A DNA stretch of 64,000 nt from Gemmatimonadota bacterium (GTDB lineage: Bacteria; JAAXHH01), in contig VXMB01000009.1 of assembly GCA_009841265.1 (NCBI GenBank), positions 789,911 through 853,910 of the forward strand, written 5' to 3'. Positions 7,808-17,006 of the stretch are shown piece after piece. The notes beneath the pieces were generated by a model. It saw only the letters and a program-made list of their open reading frames with translations. It searched no databases and was not told the DNA's origin. Each line of letters opens with the position of its first letter. The stretch's first letter is position 1. Position numbers and translations under genes: made by a program.

Positions 7808-10800
7808 TTGAAAGTCTCTGACCTGGCGATCAAAAACCGAATCAGCATCTTCGTCTTGACCGGGGCCGTCATACTCCTCGGCTTCATGTCCTACCTGTCC
7901 CTCCCGCGCGAATCAACCCCATCGATCACCATACCGATCGTCTTTGTCGCCACCCCTTATTTCGGTGTGGCGCCCGCGGACATCGAGAACCTCGTTACCC
8001 AGCCGATCGAGAAGCATCTCGAAGAACTGTCCAATGTGAAAGAAATCTCCTCTACCTCCAGCGAGGGGATCTCGACGGTGGTCATCGAATTCGAAACCGA
8101 CGTCGACATCAACAATGCGCTCCAGAAGGTTCGTGAAGAGGTAGACCTCGCGCGGGCCGAAATCCCGGAAGACGCGGAGGAATCCACCATCCAGGAGATC
8201 AACTTCGACGACATCCCCATCCTGGTGATCAACGTTGCGGGGACCCACAGCCTTGTAACGCTGAAAGACATCGCGGAAGACCTGGAACAGCGCATCGAGC
8301 AGATCCCGGGTGTGCTGGACGTAACGGTCGCGGGAGGGCTGGAACGGGAAGTCCAGGTCAATGTCGATCCGGACCGGCTGGTGTACTACGGCCTGGAGCT
8401 TGATGATATCATCGAGACCATACGCCAGGAAAACCTGAACATGCCCGGTGGATCGATCAAAACCGGTACCCTGCGGTACGCCGTCAGAGTACCGGGCGAA
8501 TTCACGACGCCGGAGGAGATCGGGACGCTGGTGGTCGAGACCCGCAACCGGCAACCCATCGCCATCACGGACGTGGCGGAGGTCCGGTTCGGATTCAAAG
8601 AAGAAACTTCCTACGCCAGGCTGGACGGCCTGCCCTGTGTTACCCTGAACGTGCAGAAACGCAGCGGTGAGAACCTGATTCAGATCGCCGACGCCGTAAA
8701 GGGACTGCTGGACGAAGAAAGGGAGCGGTTGCCGCAGACAGTAAACCTGGCGGTCCTGGCGGACCAGTCCAAGGACATCCGTTCCATGGTCAGCGACCTG
8801 GAGAACAATATCATATCGGGCCTGATCCTCGTCGTCTGCGTACTGTTCATGTTCATGGGCGTGCGCAACGCCCTTTTCGTGGCCATAGCGATTCCGCTGT
8901 CCATGCTGATCTCCTTCATCGTGCTCGATATCCTGGGCTACACACTGAATATGATCGTGCTCTTCAGCCTGATCCTGGCGCTCGGCATGCTGGTGGACAA
9001 CGCCATCGTCATCGTCGAGAACATCTACCGCCACCGCGAGGAAGGCAGGCCCCTGGTCCGCGCCGCCCGCGAAGGGGTGGGCGAGGTGGCCGTGCCGGTC
9101 TGCACATCCACCCTCACCACCCTGTGCGCATTCGCCCCCATGCTGTTCTGGCCGGGCATCATCGGCGACTTCATGAGCTATCTCCCGGCCACGCTGATCA
9201 TCACCCTGTCGGCCTCGCTGTTCGTCGCCCTCATCATCAATCCCACGGTCTGCTCCGTATTGCTCAACGTGAACACGGCCCGGAAGGAACAGAAGTGGCT
9301 GATAGCCCTGCGCGGGCGGTACAGCCGGTTTCTCATGTGGGCGCTGGCTCACCGGGCGCCGGTCATGTTCGTCACCTGCGGTGTGCTCTTCGGGATGATC
9401 GTGCTTTACGGGTTGATCGGCAAGGGCGTGGAGTTCTTCCCCGAGACCGAACCCAATCAGGCTTACATCGACGTCAACACGGCGATCGGCACCCAGCTGG
9501 ACGTCTCCGACGGCGTGGTCCGGCAGGCGGAAGATTTCATACAGGACGTGCCCGACATGAACCAGTACGTCGCCAGCGTGGGGGCAGCCTCGGACTCCCA
9601 GAATCCCGGATCGGGCGGCGGCGGCGGGACGCCCCACAGGTCACGGATCATCGTCGACCTGCTGGAACGGCAGGACAGGGAACAGTCTTCCTTCGAAACG
9701 GTGGAAATGATCCGGCGGCGGATGGAACGTCTCATCGGCGCCGACGTGGAAATCGTAACGCCCGATGTCGGTCCGCCCACCGCGGCACCCGTCAATATCG
9801 AAATCGTGGGGGACGATTTCGCCGTGCTCGGCCGGCTGGCCGACCAGGTGATGCTGCGCATCGAGAATATCCCGGGCCTGGTGGATCTCAAGGACGACTA
9901 CGATTCGGGCAAACCTGAGCTGAAAGTCGAAATCGACCGTGAACAGGCCGCCCTGCTGGAAATGAATACCGCCGAGATCGCGCGGGCGGTGCGCACCGCC
10001 ATCAACGGCACGGAAGCCTCCAAGTACCGGGTCGGAGAGGAAGAATACGACATTGTGGTCCGGTTCGCCGAACCGGAGCGGGCCACGTTCGCCGACCTGG
10101 AACGCATACACATCATTCATGAAGACGAACTGGTCTCGTTGAGCACCCTGGCGCGGACCCGTGTGGACGGCGGCGTGGGGTCCATCAGGCGGAAGGACCA
10201 GGAACGCGTGCTGACCATCGAAGGCGACGTGGAAGGCCGGCTCGCCAACGACGTGCTCGCGGATGTGCAGGCCACCCTGGCGGACCTCGACCTGCCCGAG
10301 GGATACGCCCTGCGGTACGCTGGTGAGAACGTGGAACAGGACGAAGCGACCGAATTCCTGTCCAGGGCTTTTTTCATCGCCCTGATCATGATTACGCTCG
10401 TGCTCGTCACGCAGTTCAATTCCGTCACCATGCCCTTCATCATCATGATGTCCGTGGTGCTGTCGCTGATCGGCGTCCTGTTGGGACTGATCGTGACGGC
10501 CACGCCCTTCGGCATCATTATGACTGGAATCGGGGTCATCAGCCTGGCCGGTGTCGTCGTAAACAATGCCATCGTGCTGATCGATTACATCAGAAAACTA
10601 CGAAACCGCGGTCTGCGGCGGAGGGAAGCGATCGTCCAGGGCGGGGTGACCCGGCTACGGCCGGTCCTTTTGACGGCGATCACGACCATCCTCGGCCTCA
10701 TTCCCCTGACCACCGGGTTCAGCTTCAATTTTATGACGCTCTCGCTCGAGATCGGCGGAGAAAGCTCGCAGTGGTGGGGTCCCATGGGCGTAGCCGTGAT

Positions 10801-10963
10801 CTTCGGACTGGCCATAGCCACGGTGTTGACCCTGATCGTGGTGCCCGTCATGTACGACTTCGTGTCGGGATGGGCCGAGCGGGGTGACAAGGCAGCGAAG
10901 GCAGAAGAAGAAAACGGGCGGGATAGCGGTGTCGCCGTTGATCAGCCCGTACCAGCGGTATGA
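7808..10963 (+). CDS. RND efflux pump permease (AcrB/HAE1 type)
   Basis: A 1051-residue inner-membrane proton-driven exporter with the normal RND architecture: TM1 at the N-terminus, large periplasmic loops, six-helix bundles near residues 330-520 and 860-1035. Start is TTG 7808 with GGGAG at 7794-7798, 9 bases away; the product starts MKVSDLAIKNRISIFV as expected. The TM4 relay reads LVDNAIVIVENI, with Asp-Asn in place of the Asp-Asp of AcrB, and TM10 reads GVVVNNAIVLIDYI, without the AcrB lysine. Such variants are frequent in other RND branches. The exported substrate is unknown. Confidence 0.95.
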   Translation: MKVSDLAIKNRISIFVLTGAVILLGFMSYLSLPRESTPSITIPIVFVATPYFGVAPADIENLVTQPIEKHLEELSNVKEISSTSSEGISTVVIEFETDVDINNALQKVREEVDLARAEIPEDAEESTIQEINFDDIPILVINVAGTHSLVTLKDIAEDLEQRIEQIPGVLDVTVAGGLEREVQVNVDPDRLVYYGLELDDIIETIRQENLNMPGGSIKTGTLRYAVRVPGEFTTPEEIGTLVVETRNRQPIAITDVAEVRFGFKEETSYARLDGLPCVTLNVQKRSGENLIQIADAVKGLLDEERERLPQTVNLAVLADQSKDIRSMVSDLENNIISGLILVVCVLFMFMGVRNALFVAIAIPLSMLISFIVLDILGYTLNMIVLFSLILALGMLVDNAIVIVENIYRHREEGRPLVRAAREGVGEVAVPVCTSTLTTLCAFAPMLFWPGIIGDFMSYLPATLIITLSASLFVALIINPTVCSVLLNVNTARKEQKWLIALRGRYSRFLMWALAHRAPVMFVTCGVLFGMIVLYGLIGKGVEFFPETEPNQAYIDVNTAIGTQLDVSDGVVRQAEDFIQDVPDMNQYVASVGAASDSQNPGSGGGGGTPHRSRIIVDLLERQDREQSSFETVEMIRRRMERLIGADVEIVTPDVGPPTAAPVNIEIVGDDFAVLGRLADQVMLRIENIPGLVDLKDDYDSGKPELKVEIDREQAALLEMNTAEIARAVRTAINGTEASKYRVGEEEYDIVVRFAEPERATFADLERIHIIHEDELVSLSTLARTRVDGGVGSIRRKDQERVLTIEGDVEGRLANDVLADVQATLADLDLPEGYALRYAGENVEQDEATEFLSRAFFIALIMITLVLVTQFNSVTMPFIIMMSVVLSLIGVLLGLIVTATPFGIIMTGIGVISLAGVVVNNAIVLIDYIRKLRNRGLRRREAIVQGGVTRLRPVLLTAITTILGLIPLTTGFSFNFMTLSLEIGGESSQWWGPMGVAVIFGLAIATVLTLIVVPVMYDFVSGWAERGDKAAKAEEENGRDSGVAVDQPVPAV

Positions 10964-10995
10964 ACGTAAGCCGGAGAGTAAAGCTGGAGGATAGC

Positions 10996-12348
10996 ATGAT
11001 TCGCACCGTGATAAATGCAGTGGTGTCGATCGCTATTGCGGTCGGCGTCGCACTTCCGTTGTCCGCCCAGCAAGACGACGAGATCGTGCTTACGCTTGAC
11101 CGGGCCGTCGAGCTTGCGCTCAGGAATAACGAATCCCTGTTGAGTACCAGGGTGGAGGAAGACCGTGCCCGGGCGCGCGTGAGGGAAGCCTATTCCGAAG
11201 CGCTGCCTAAGCTCGACTTCAGCAGTTCCATTACACGGAACTGGGCCCTTCCGGAGTTTAATTTCGGCGGCCAGACCTTCAAAGTCGGTACCGACAACGT
11301 AATCAACTTCGGACTCGATCTTTCCCAGACCATCTATCGGGGCGGACAGGTCGGCGTCGGCCTGAGAATCGCGCGTTACTACCAGCGGATTTCGGCATCC
11401 AACACGGACCGGATGCGAGGAAACATCGTGCACCAGATCCACGACGGGTACTACGATGTCCTATTGGCCGAAGCCACGCTGGAGGTCTCCACGGCGGCCT
11501 ATGACCGTGCCGAGGCCCAGTACGAAGGCGTACAACGTTTTTACGAAGCCGGGACGGTATCGGACTATGACGTACTCAGGGCCCGGGTGGAAGTGACCAA
11601 CGCCCTCCCGCCGGTCACCCAGGCCAGGAACCGGCTCGCGATCGCAAAAGCGGACCTCAAGCGCCTCATCGGGCTGCCCCGGCAGGCGCGTATACGGTGT
11701 ACCGGCAGCCTCGACGTTGATGTATCCGGCTTGCCGGAGGACATCGAAACCGCCGTGGACCAGGCGCTTTCAAACCGATCGGACCTGAAAGCCGCCCGGT
11801 TGCAGACCACGATGAACGATGCGGCGATCCGGCTTGCCCGGGGAGAAAACGGGCTCGACGTATCGCTTTCCGCGGGATACCTGATGCAGGCCCAGGTGAA
11901 CGACCCCGGTTTCAAGTCGATCGGGTTCAACGACTTCTCCCGAAGCTGGAACACGCTCATTAACGTATCGATTCCGGTCTTCGACGGGAGGCAGAACTCG
12001 GGCCGTATCATGCAGGCCCAGGCGGACTATGAGCTGTCGCGTTACGTCGAACGCCAGCTCGGGAAGCAGATCGAGGTGGACGCCACCGAGGCCGTGCTCA
12101 ATGTGTTGGAGGCGTCGGAACGCGTAAGGGCGGGCGAGGAGGCCGTCGAACTGGCCAGCCGCGGCCTGTCCATCGCGCGGGTACAGTACGAGGGCGGCGT
12201 CAGCACCCAACTCGAGCTCATCGACGCCCAGTTCGTCCTGAAGCAGGCCGAGACCGATCACGTTACGGCGAAGTACGACTACGCCACGGCTGCTGCGAAC
12301 CTGCGGAATGTCCTGGGCATGATGGACGATCGATCCGATGACCGGTAA
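10996..12348 (+). CDS. TolC-family outer-membrane efflux channel
   Basis: A 450-residue outer-membrane factor completing the tripartite pump. Start is ATG 10996, 5 bases after GGAGG (10986-10990), which yields a signal peptide MIRTVINAVVSIAIAVG...LSAQ with cleavage after the Ala. An upstream ATG at 10960 overlaps the permease gene and would spoil the signal peptide. Two OEP repeats are visible, the first starting LTLDRAVELALRNN, the second around LSNRSDLKAARLQ; the product ends in a helical repeat typical of the periplasmic tunnel. It is separated from the permease stop by 32 bases. Confidence 0.93.
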   Translation: MIRTVINAVVSIAIAVGVALPLSAQQDDEIVLTLDRAVELALRNNESLLSTRVEEDRARARVREAYSEALPKLDFSSSITRNWALPEFNFGGQTFKVGTDNVINFGLDLSQTIYRGGQVGVGLRIARYYQRISASNTDRMRGNIVHQIHDGYYDVLLAEATLEVSTAAYDRAEAQYEGVQRFYEAGTVSDYDVLRARVEVTNALPPVTQARNRLAIAKADLKRLIGLPRQARIRCTGSLDVDVSGLPEDIETAVDQALSNRSDLKAARLQTTMNDAAIRLARGENGLDVSLSAGYLMQAQVNDPGFKSIGFNDFSRSWNTLINVSIPVFDGRQNSGRIMQAQADYELSRYVERQLGKQIEVDATEAVLNVLEASERVRAGEEAVELASRGLSIARVQYEGGVSTQLELIDAQFVLKQAETDHVTAKYDYATAAANLRNVLGMMDDRSDDR

Positions 12349-12366
12349 CGCAACCGGTTCGTTGCG
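12349..12366. terminator. Hairpin filling the gap between convergent genes
   Basis: The 20 bases between the TolC and aldo/keto reductase stops contain a perfect hairpin, CGCAAC-CGGTTC-GTTGCG. No U-tract follows on either strand, so if it terminates transcription it does so weakly or in both directions with help. Confidence 0.4.
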
Positions 12367-12368
12367 GT

Positions 12369-13355
12369 CTACCGCGCCATGCCGGGCCCCCGGTAAGCGC
12401 GTGTGAAAGGCAGGCCGAAGGGTTCCTCGAAGGGCCGGAAGGGCACCAGGTCCGCGATCTCCTGCACCCGGTCCAGGACTGCCACCGGGAGCGGCCCCGA
12501 CGCCACGTAACCGACGTTCTGCTCGACCTCCTCGACCGACCTCGATCCCGACAGGACCGTAGAGACGGCGGGATTGGACAACACCCAGCGGATCGCGAGT
12601 TCCGGAAGCGGCATATCCAGCTCCTCCACCAGGGCGTACAGCCGTCTGAACTGCTCGCGCCGGGGCGGTGACAACCAGGGCGCCCCGCGCTCCACCTGCT
12701 CCGTGAAACACGCGGATAGCGCCCCCTGCTGCAAGGGAGATCCCACGACAACCCCCATGTGCTGCTTCAAGGCTTCGGGAAGCACAGCGTGGATCGCTTC
12801 CTGCCAGAGCAGGCTGTAGTTGAATGCCGTAAGCACGATGTCATACGCGCCGGTCGCCATGATGGCGGGCAGCGTATACGCAGTGGTGCCGCCCAGACCG
12901 GTGTACCGGATCACGCCTTCGGACTTCAGCGCATCGATCAGCTCGCAAACGGGACCGTGAAACCGTTCCCAGTCCGTAAACCAGTCATACTGGCCGGGGC
13001 GGTCCGGTTCGTGGATCATGAGTATGTCGATCGCGTCTCTCTTCAACAGTTCCAGGCTGGTCTCCACGGACCGGCGCAACTGGACCGGGTCCCTGGGATC
13101 GAAGGGTTGAGGCCGCCCGCCGAGCTTGGTGGAAAGGATGAAGGGTTGCGTCACCCCATCCAGAGCCAGCCCCATCACTTCCTCTGAATCGCGGTACGAA
13201 GGCGCCGTGTCCACGAAGTTTATTCCGAGTTCCAGTCTCCGCCGCACCGCCCGAATGCCCTCGGCCCGGTCCGAGCCATGGGATGAAACGAACAGACCGC
13301 CCATGCCGATCTCGCTGACCCGTATGCCGGTCTTCCCCAGGATCCTGTGTCGCAT
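12369..13355 (-). CDS. Aldo/keto reductase
   Basis: A 328-residue NAD(P)H-dependent (beta/alpha)8 aldo/keto reductase. Start at ATG 13355 follows GGAGG by 5 bases and gives the family N-terminus MRHRILGKTGIRVSEIGMGG. The catalytic residues are seen as Asp and Tyr in DTAPSYRDSEEVMG, Lys in LSTKLGG and His in MIHEPDRPG; cofactor contacts sit near VLSGSRSVEEVEQN. It is divergent from the acetoacetate-decarboxylase-like gene and shares a 167-base intergenic region with it. Its sugar or aldehyde substrate is not evident. Confidence 0.9.
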   Translation of the reverse strand: MRHRILGKTGIRVSEIGMGGLFVSSHGSDRAEGIRAVRRRLELGINFVDTAPSYRDSEEVMGLALDGVTQPFILSTKLGGRPQPFDPRDPVQLRRSVETSLELLKRDAIDILMIHEPDRPGQYDWFTDWERFHGPVCELIDALKSEGVIRYTGLGGTTAYTLPAIMATGAYDIVLTAFNYSLLWQEAIHAVLPEALKQHMGVVVGSPLQQGALSACFTEQVERGAPWLSPPRREQFRRLYALVEELDMPLPELAIRWVLSNPAVSTVLSGSRSVEEVEQNVGYVASGPLPVAVLDRVQEIADLVPFRPFEEPFGLPFTRAYRGPGMAR

Positions 13356-13384
13356 GACAGCCTCCGTGTGCCGATTACCTCTTC

Positions 13385-13414
13385 TTGACAGGCCTGGAAT
13401 GGATTGTATATAGT
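13385..13414 (+). promoter_or_regulatory. Candidate promoter for the acetoacetate-decarboxylase-like gene
   Basis: TTGACA (13385-13390) is followed 18 bases later by TATAGT (13409-13414), with an overlapping TATATA at 16 bases. It lies 109 bases before the ATG at 13523 and in the divergent region shared with the aldo/keto reductase. Confidence 0.6.
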
Positions 13415-13522
13415 CCGACCATCGCAACGCCAGCACATATTAGATAGACCGGCGTGTGTTTATCCGTCTCGGTACGTACCTGGACCGGACGGCGGACCGT
13501 CGGTTTCAGTGAGAGAACTTCG

Positions 13523-14389
13523 ATGCCCTACAAGCTTCAGCCCGGCCGGATGCACATGATGCCGACCCATTTCGGACCTGCCGCCGGTCCACGGCAGGGG
13601 CCCGATGGACGCCGGTTCGACGGTGTGGACTCGCCGCGGACCACCTCGTATTCCGTGAGTTTCCTGACCCGGCCGGAACAGCTGGAAGCCCTGCTGCCGA
13701 TTGGGTTCCGGCTGGCCGGTGATCCCGTGGTGACTGTGACGGTTTCTTATATGACCGAAATCGAGTGGCTGGCCGGGAGGGGTTACAACACCCTCGGCGT
13801 GAGTTTTCCGGCCGAGTACAGGGGGGAACGGGACCGGGCGCGCGGCCCTTTCCTCGCGGTATTGTGGGAGAACCTGGCCGATCCGATTCTCACCGGGAGG
13901 GAACAGCTCGGTTTCTCGAAGATATATTGCGCGATCCCGCCGCCATCCGTGCTGAACGGCGAGACGCGTTGCACGGCGGACTGGCTCGGATTCCGCTTCA
14001 TGGAAATGAACCTGTCGGAAGTGGAAACGCCGCCCGCGGCAGCGGCCGAAGCACCCGCGGAGCCAGCCGAGGCAGTCGCGACAGGGACGGAGGACACCGA
14101 GCTAACCGGAACCCTGCACTACAAATATATACCACGGACCGGAGATTGGGACGAGGTCGACGCGGAATACGCCGTACTGACCCCGTCCGCCACTCCGAAC
14201 CGCAGGGTGACTGCGCAGCGAACAGTCCGGGGAAGGGTGCGGTTCCACCGGGCGGATTGGCGGGACCTGCCCACGCAGTACCATATCGTGAACGCCCTGG
14301 CGGATCTGGAGAAAATCGCCTTCCCGGGCGCAAGTATCATGGAGACCGTCGGGGGCAAGGACCTCAGCGACCAGCGCATCCTGAGGTAG
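13523..14389 (+). CDS. Acetoacetate decarboxylase-family protein with Ala/Glu-rich insert
   Basis: A 288-residue protein of the acetoacetate decarboxylase fold. The Schiff-base lysine region is visible as GREQLGFSK (Lys near 140), and the barrel start as SYSVSFLTRPEQLEALLP. The family includes true decarboxylases and many uncharacterised lyases and hydrolases acting on beta-keto acids. ATG 13523 is preferred because the upstream extension from 13454 is not family-like. Between about residues 172 and 197 there is a low-complexity stretch rich in Ala, Glu and Pro (PPAAAAEAPAEPAEAVATG). The aminotransferase gene follows after 55 bases, probably in the same operon. Confidence 0.82.
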   Translation: MPYKLQPGRMHMMPTHFGPAAGPRQGPDGRRFDGVDSPRTTSYSVSFLTRPEQLEALLPIGFRLAGDPVVTVTVSYMTEIEWLAGRGYNTLGVSFPAEYRGERDRARGPFLAVLWENLADPILTGREQLGFSKIYCAIPPPSVLNGETRCTADWLGFRFMEMNLSEVETPPAAAAEAPAEPAEAVATGTEDTELTGTLHYKYIPRTGDWDEVDAEYAVLTPSATPNRRVTAQRTVRGRVRFHRADWRDLPTQYHIVNALADLEKIAFPGASIMETVGGKDLSDQRILR

Positions 14390-14444
14390 GCGGTCCGGAT
14401 CGCCCACACCAATTACGGGAAGCACGCGCGTTCCTGGAGCGTAC

Positions 14445-15737
14445 ATGGACGGTCGAAGCGAACCGACGGAGCGAATCTTCCACCGTGCGCGGAAGGACCA
14501 CTGGCCGAGGATTTCACACGGCACCGGATGCTACCTTTATGATACCGACGGCAGAGCCTACCTGGATGCCTGTGCCGGCGTGCATGTGGTCAGCATAGGC
14601 CACGGAGTGGAGGAAATCGCGGAGGCCATGGCCGGTCAGGCCCGGAAGGTCGCCTTCGCCTACGGCCAGTTCATCAGTCAGCCGCAGATCGACCTGGCCC
14701 GGAAGATCACCGATATGGCCCCGGAGGGATTGGGCCGGGTGTTTTTCGTGTCCGGCGGGTCGGAGGCCACGGAAGCGGCGCTGAAGATCGCACGGAAATA
14801 CCATCTGGAGTCCGGCAACCCGTCCAAGTACCAGGTCATTTCATGCTGGCAGAGCTGGCACGGCAATACGATCGGCGCCCTGTCCATGTCGGGCCGGTCG
14901 GCCTGGCGGAAAGACTACACGCCGTACCTGCTTGATTTCCCTCACATAGCGCAACACAGCACCGACGAACTGGAACGCGTGATCCGCCAGGTCGGCGCAG
15001 AGTACATTTCCGCCTTTATCGTCGAGCCCATCCTGGGAACCTCCGCGGCCGGACTGGCGCCGCCGGACGATTACTTCAGCAAGGTAAGGGACCTCTGCGA
15101 TCACTACCGGATTCTCTTGATCATCGATGAGGTCGTCACCGGGTACGGAAGGACCGGGGTTGACTTCGGGATCGACCACTGGGGTGTCGTCCCGGACCTG
15201 ATGGCTACCGGGAAGGGCCTGAGCAGCGGATACACGCCCATCGCCGCGACGATAGCGCGGGACGAGATTTACGAGACCATCTATGAAACCGCGCCGGCCT
15301 TCGTACATGGCCATACCTACGGCGGCAATCCCCTTTCCTGCGCCACCGCGCTGGCCGTGCAGGAATACGTCGAACGTCATGATCTCGTCGCGCGTTGCGC
15401 CGAAATGGGTGAGATGATGCTGGATCACCTGCAGCCGCTGACCGAACTGCCCATGGTGAGCACGGTGCGCGGGAAGGGCCTGCTCTGCGGAGTCGAGTTT
15501 GCGGCGGATAAGGCGCGGGGCGCGCTTTTCGATCCGTCGCTGGGCGTGACGGGCCGGGTGGTCCGGGAAGCCTTCGATCGGGGCGTACTGATCATGCCGG
15601 GCGCGCCGGGACCCGTGGACGGCGTCTACGGCGATCACGTCGCGATCAGTCCGCCCTACACCGTCAACGAAGACGAGGTGGTCCGGATCGCTACGGTGCT
15701 CGGTGAAGCAGTGGAAGCGGTCGAGCGGACGCTCTGA
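14445..15737 (+). CDS. Class III PLP-dependent aminotransferase
   Basis: A 430-residue fold-type I aminotransferase of the omega-amino acid/ornithine group. Landmarks in order are DTDGRAYLDACAG (N-terminal), FVSGGSEATEAALKIAR (cofactor phosphate), SWHGNTIGALSMSG, IIDEVVTGYGRTG (Asp to the pyridine nitrogen) and ATGKGLSSGYTPIAA (PLP-Lys). Family members move amino groups from omega-amino acids or amines to pyruvate or 2-oxoglutarate. With the neighbouring acetoacetate-decarboxylase-like protein it could act in breakdown of an amino or keto acid; that is inference from context. It ends 19 bases before the convergent lipoprotein gene. Confidence 0.92.
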   Translation: MDGRSEPTERIFHRARKDHWPRISHGTGCYLYDTDGRAYLDACAGVHVVSIGHGVEEIAEAMAGQARKVAFAYGQFISQPQIDLARKITDMAPEGLGRVFFVSGGSEATEAALKIARKYHLESGNPSKYQVISCWQSWHGNTIGALSMSGRSAWRKDYTPYLLDFPHIAQHSTDELERVIRQVGAEYISAFIVEPILGTSAAGLAPPDDYFSKVRDLCDHYRILLIIDEVVTGYGRTGVDFGIDHWGVVPDLMATGKGLSSGYTPIAATIARDEIYETIYETAPAFVHGHTYGGNPLSCATALAVQEYVERHDLVARCAEMGEMMLDHLQPLTELPMVSTVRGKGLLCGVEFAADKARGALFDPSLGVTGRVVREAFDRGVLIMPGAPGPVDGVYGDHVAISPPYTVNEDEVVRIATVLGEAVEAVERTL

Positions 15738-15755
15738 CCCTGGCACGCCCCGCCC

Positions 15756-16886
15756 CTATTGTATGTAGTTCTTTACGCCCAGGTCCAGGTAGGACCGGTA
15801 GGCTCCGTCGGCAAAAAGCTGGCTGAACGAGCGCGTGTACTGGAGTACGGTGGTCATCAGGTCCCGTTCCACCCGCAGCGGATGGGCGCGCTGCCTCAGG
15901 TTGACGTAGGCGCGAATCAATACGCTTCGACCGTCCGTGGGCAGATACCGGACGTTTGCCGCGAACTCGTCGAGACGGCCCTCGGGCTGGAGGTAGTACT
16001 CTACGTTCGAAAGATAGAACGCGGAGATGCGGTCCCCCCTTCCCCGAACGAAATCCCCAATGGCCCTGAGGGCATGGCCGCCCGCGAAGTCTCCCGTGAC
16101 GGGAATGATGGCGTTGCGGGCCTGCATATCGCGGATGAACCGGTAGTCTTCGTCCGAAGCCAGGAAATTGCCGTAAGCACCCTTTAGGTCCCGGCCCAGA
16201 AGGAACGTCCTGTAGGTAATGAAGGATATGCCCCGGTCCCCGTCCGACCGGTACTCCCACCTCAGGTCCAGATGCCGCTCGAAGAATGAACGGTACAGCT
16301 CGGACACGCGCCGGGCATCACGATCTCCCGACAACACCTCGAAAGTGTTAATCCAATCCCGGATGCGCTCCAGGTTGCGGCGGAACAGATCTTCGTCTCC
16401 GTCCGTTCGATCGAAATATGTCACCAACGCTTCGATCGTGGGCTGGGCGTCAGTGAATCCGGCACGCGATATGGGTTTGCTGAAGAGGATGGAAAGGAAT
16501 TCCGCCCGTGATTCCGCCAGGGCGAAAATAGCCTTGTAAAGCAGGTGCTCGATGAGGTTGTCCCGGCGGATGTCGAGAATGAACGCGTACCGCGGGCGAA
16601 CCTGCGCGATGTAGGTGAAATTCTGGTCCGGCCCCACGCCGATGTAGACACCGCCCTCGACACCGAGCCGCTTAAGCGTATGCTTTACGTGGAGATAGCC
16701 GGCCTCATTGGAGACGAGGTTGTCGCTGTCGAAAAACCCGCCGGGCTCCGAAAGGGTATCCACAAGGGTCGCATAGCGTTCCGGAGAAAAGGACACGGTG
16801 GAGTCCGCCTGCCCGGCACCGCCACAACCCGCGATCAGAAGGAGCATGACGGCAAGGCCGGCCAACCCCGTTCCGGTTCTGAGCAT
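15756..16886 (-). CDS. Lipoprotein, LIC_10091-like, function unknown
   Basis: A 376-residue lipoprotein with a clear signal, MLRTGTGLAGLAVMLLLIAGC, where LIAGC is the lipobox. The body contains GGFFDSDNLVSNEAGYLHV and GVYIGVGPDQNFTYIAQVRP followed by YAFILDIRRDNL, which resembles the nucleotide-binding start of methyltransferase-like folds and proteins named LIC_10091 family in spirochaetes. That link is from memory and only moderately sure. It is exported, and so cannot simply use cytoplasmic S-adenosylmethionine. It has its own promoter (16953-16980). Confidence 0.7.
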   Translation of the reverse strand: MLRTGTGLAGLAVMLLLIAGCGGAGQADSTVSFSPERYATLVDTLSEPGGFFDSDNLVSNEAGYLHVKHTLKRLGVEGGVYIGVGPDQNFTYIAQVRPRYAFILDIRRDNLIEHLLYKAIFALAESRAEFLSILFSKPISRAGFTDAQPTIEALVTYFDRTDGDEDLFRRNLERIRDWINTFEVLSGDRDARRVSELYRSFFERHLDLRWEYRSDGDRGISFITYRTFLLGRDLKGAYGNFLASDEDYRFIRDMQARNAIIPVTGDFAGGHALRAIGDFVRGRGDRISAFYLSNVEYYLQPEGRLDEFAANVRYLPTDGRSVLIRAYVNLRQRAHPLRVERDLMTTVLQYTRSFSQLFADGAYRSYLDLGVKNYIQ

Positions 16887-16952
16887 GGATTCCTTTCCCT
16901 GGATATTTCGGTGGATTGTCGACTCGTCATTCAGGTCTCACAAATCTTATCT

Positions 16953-16980
16953 ACTATAGCACAGGTCACGGTGGATTCAA
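16953..16980 (-). promoter_or_regulatory. Promoter of the lipoprotein gene
   Basis: Reading on the minus strand, TTGAAT (16975-16980) and TATAGT (16953-16958) are spaced by 16 bases and lie about 65 bases before the ATG at 16886, in the short gap after the comM stop. Confidence 0.6.
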
Positions 16981-17006
16981 AGTTGTTTGTGGACGAAGAA
17001 ACCCGC

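Noticed and set aside
7913..9637. A 574-codon minus-strand frame opposite the RND permease gene
   Set aside because: Composition is typical of antisense frames (Asp/His/Gln-rich) and the opposite strand encodes a complete RND permease.
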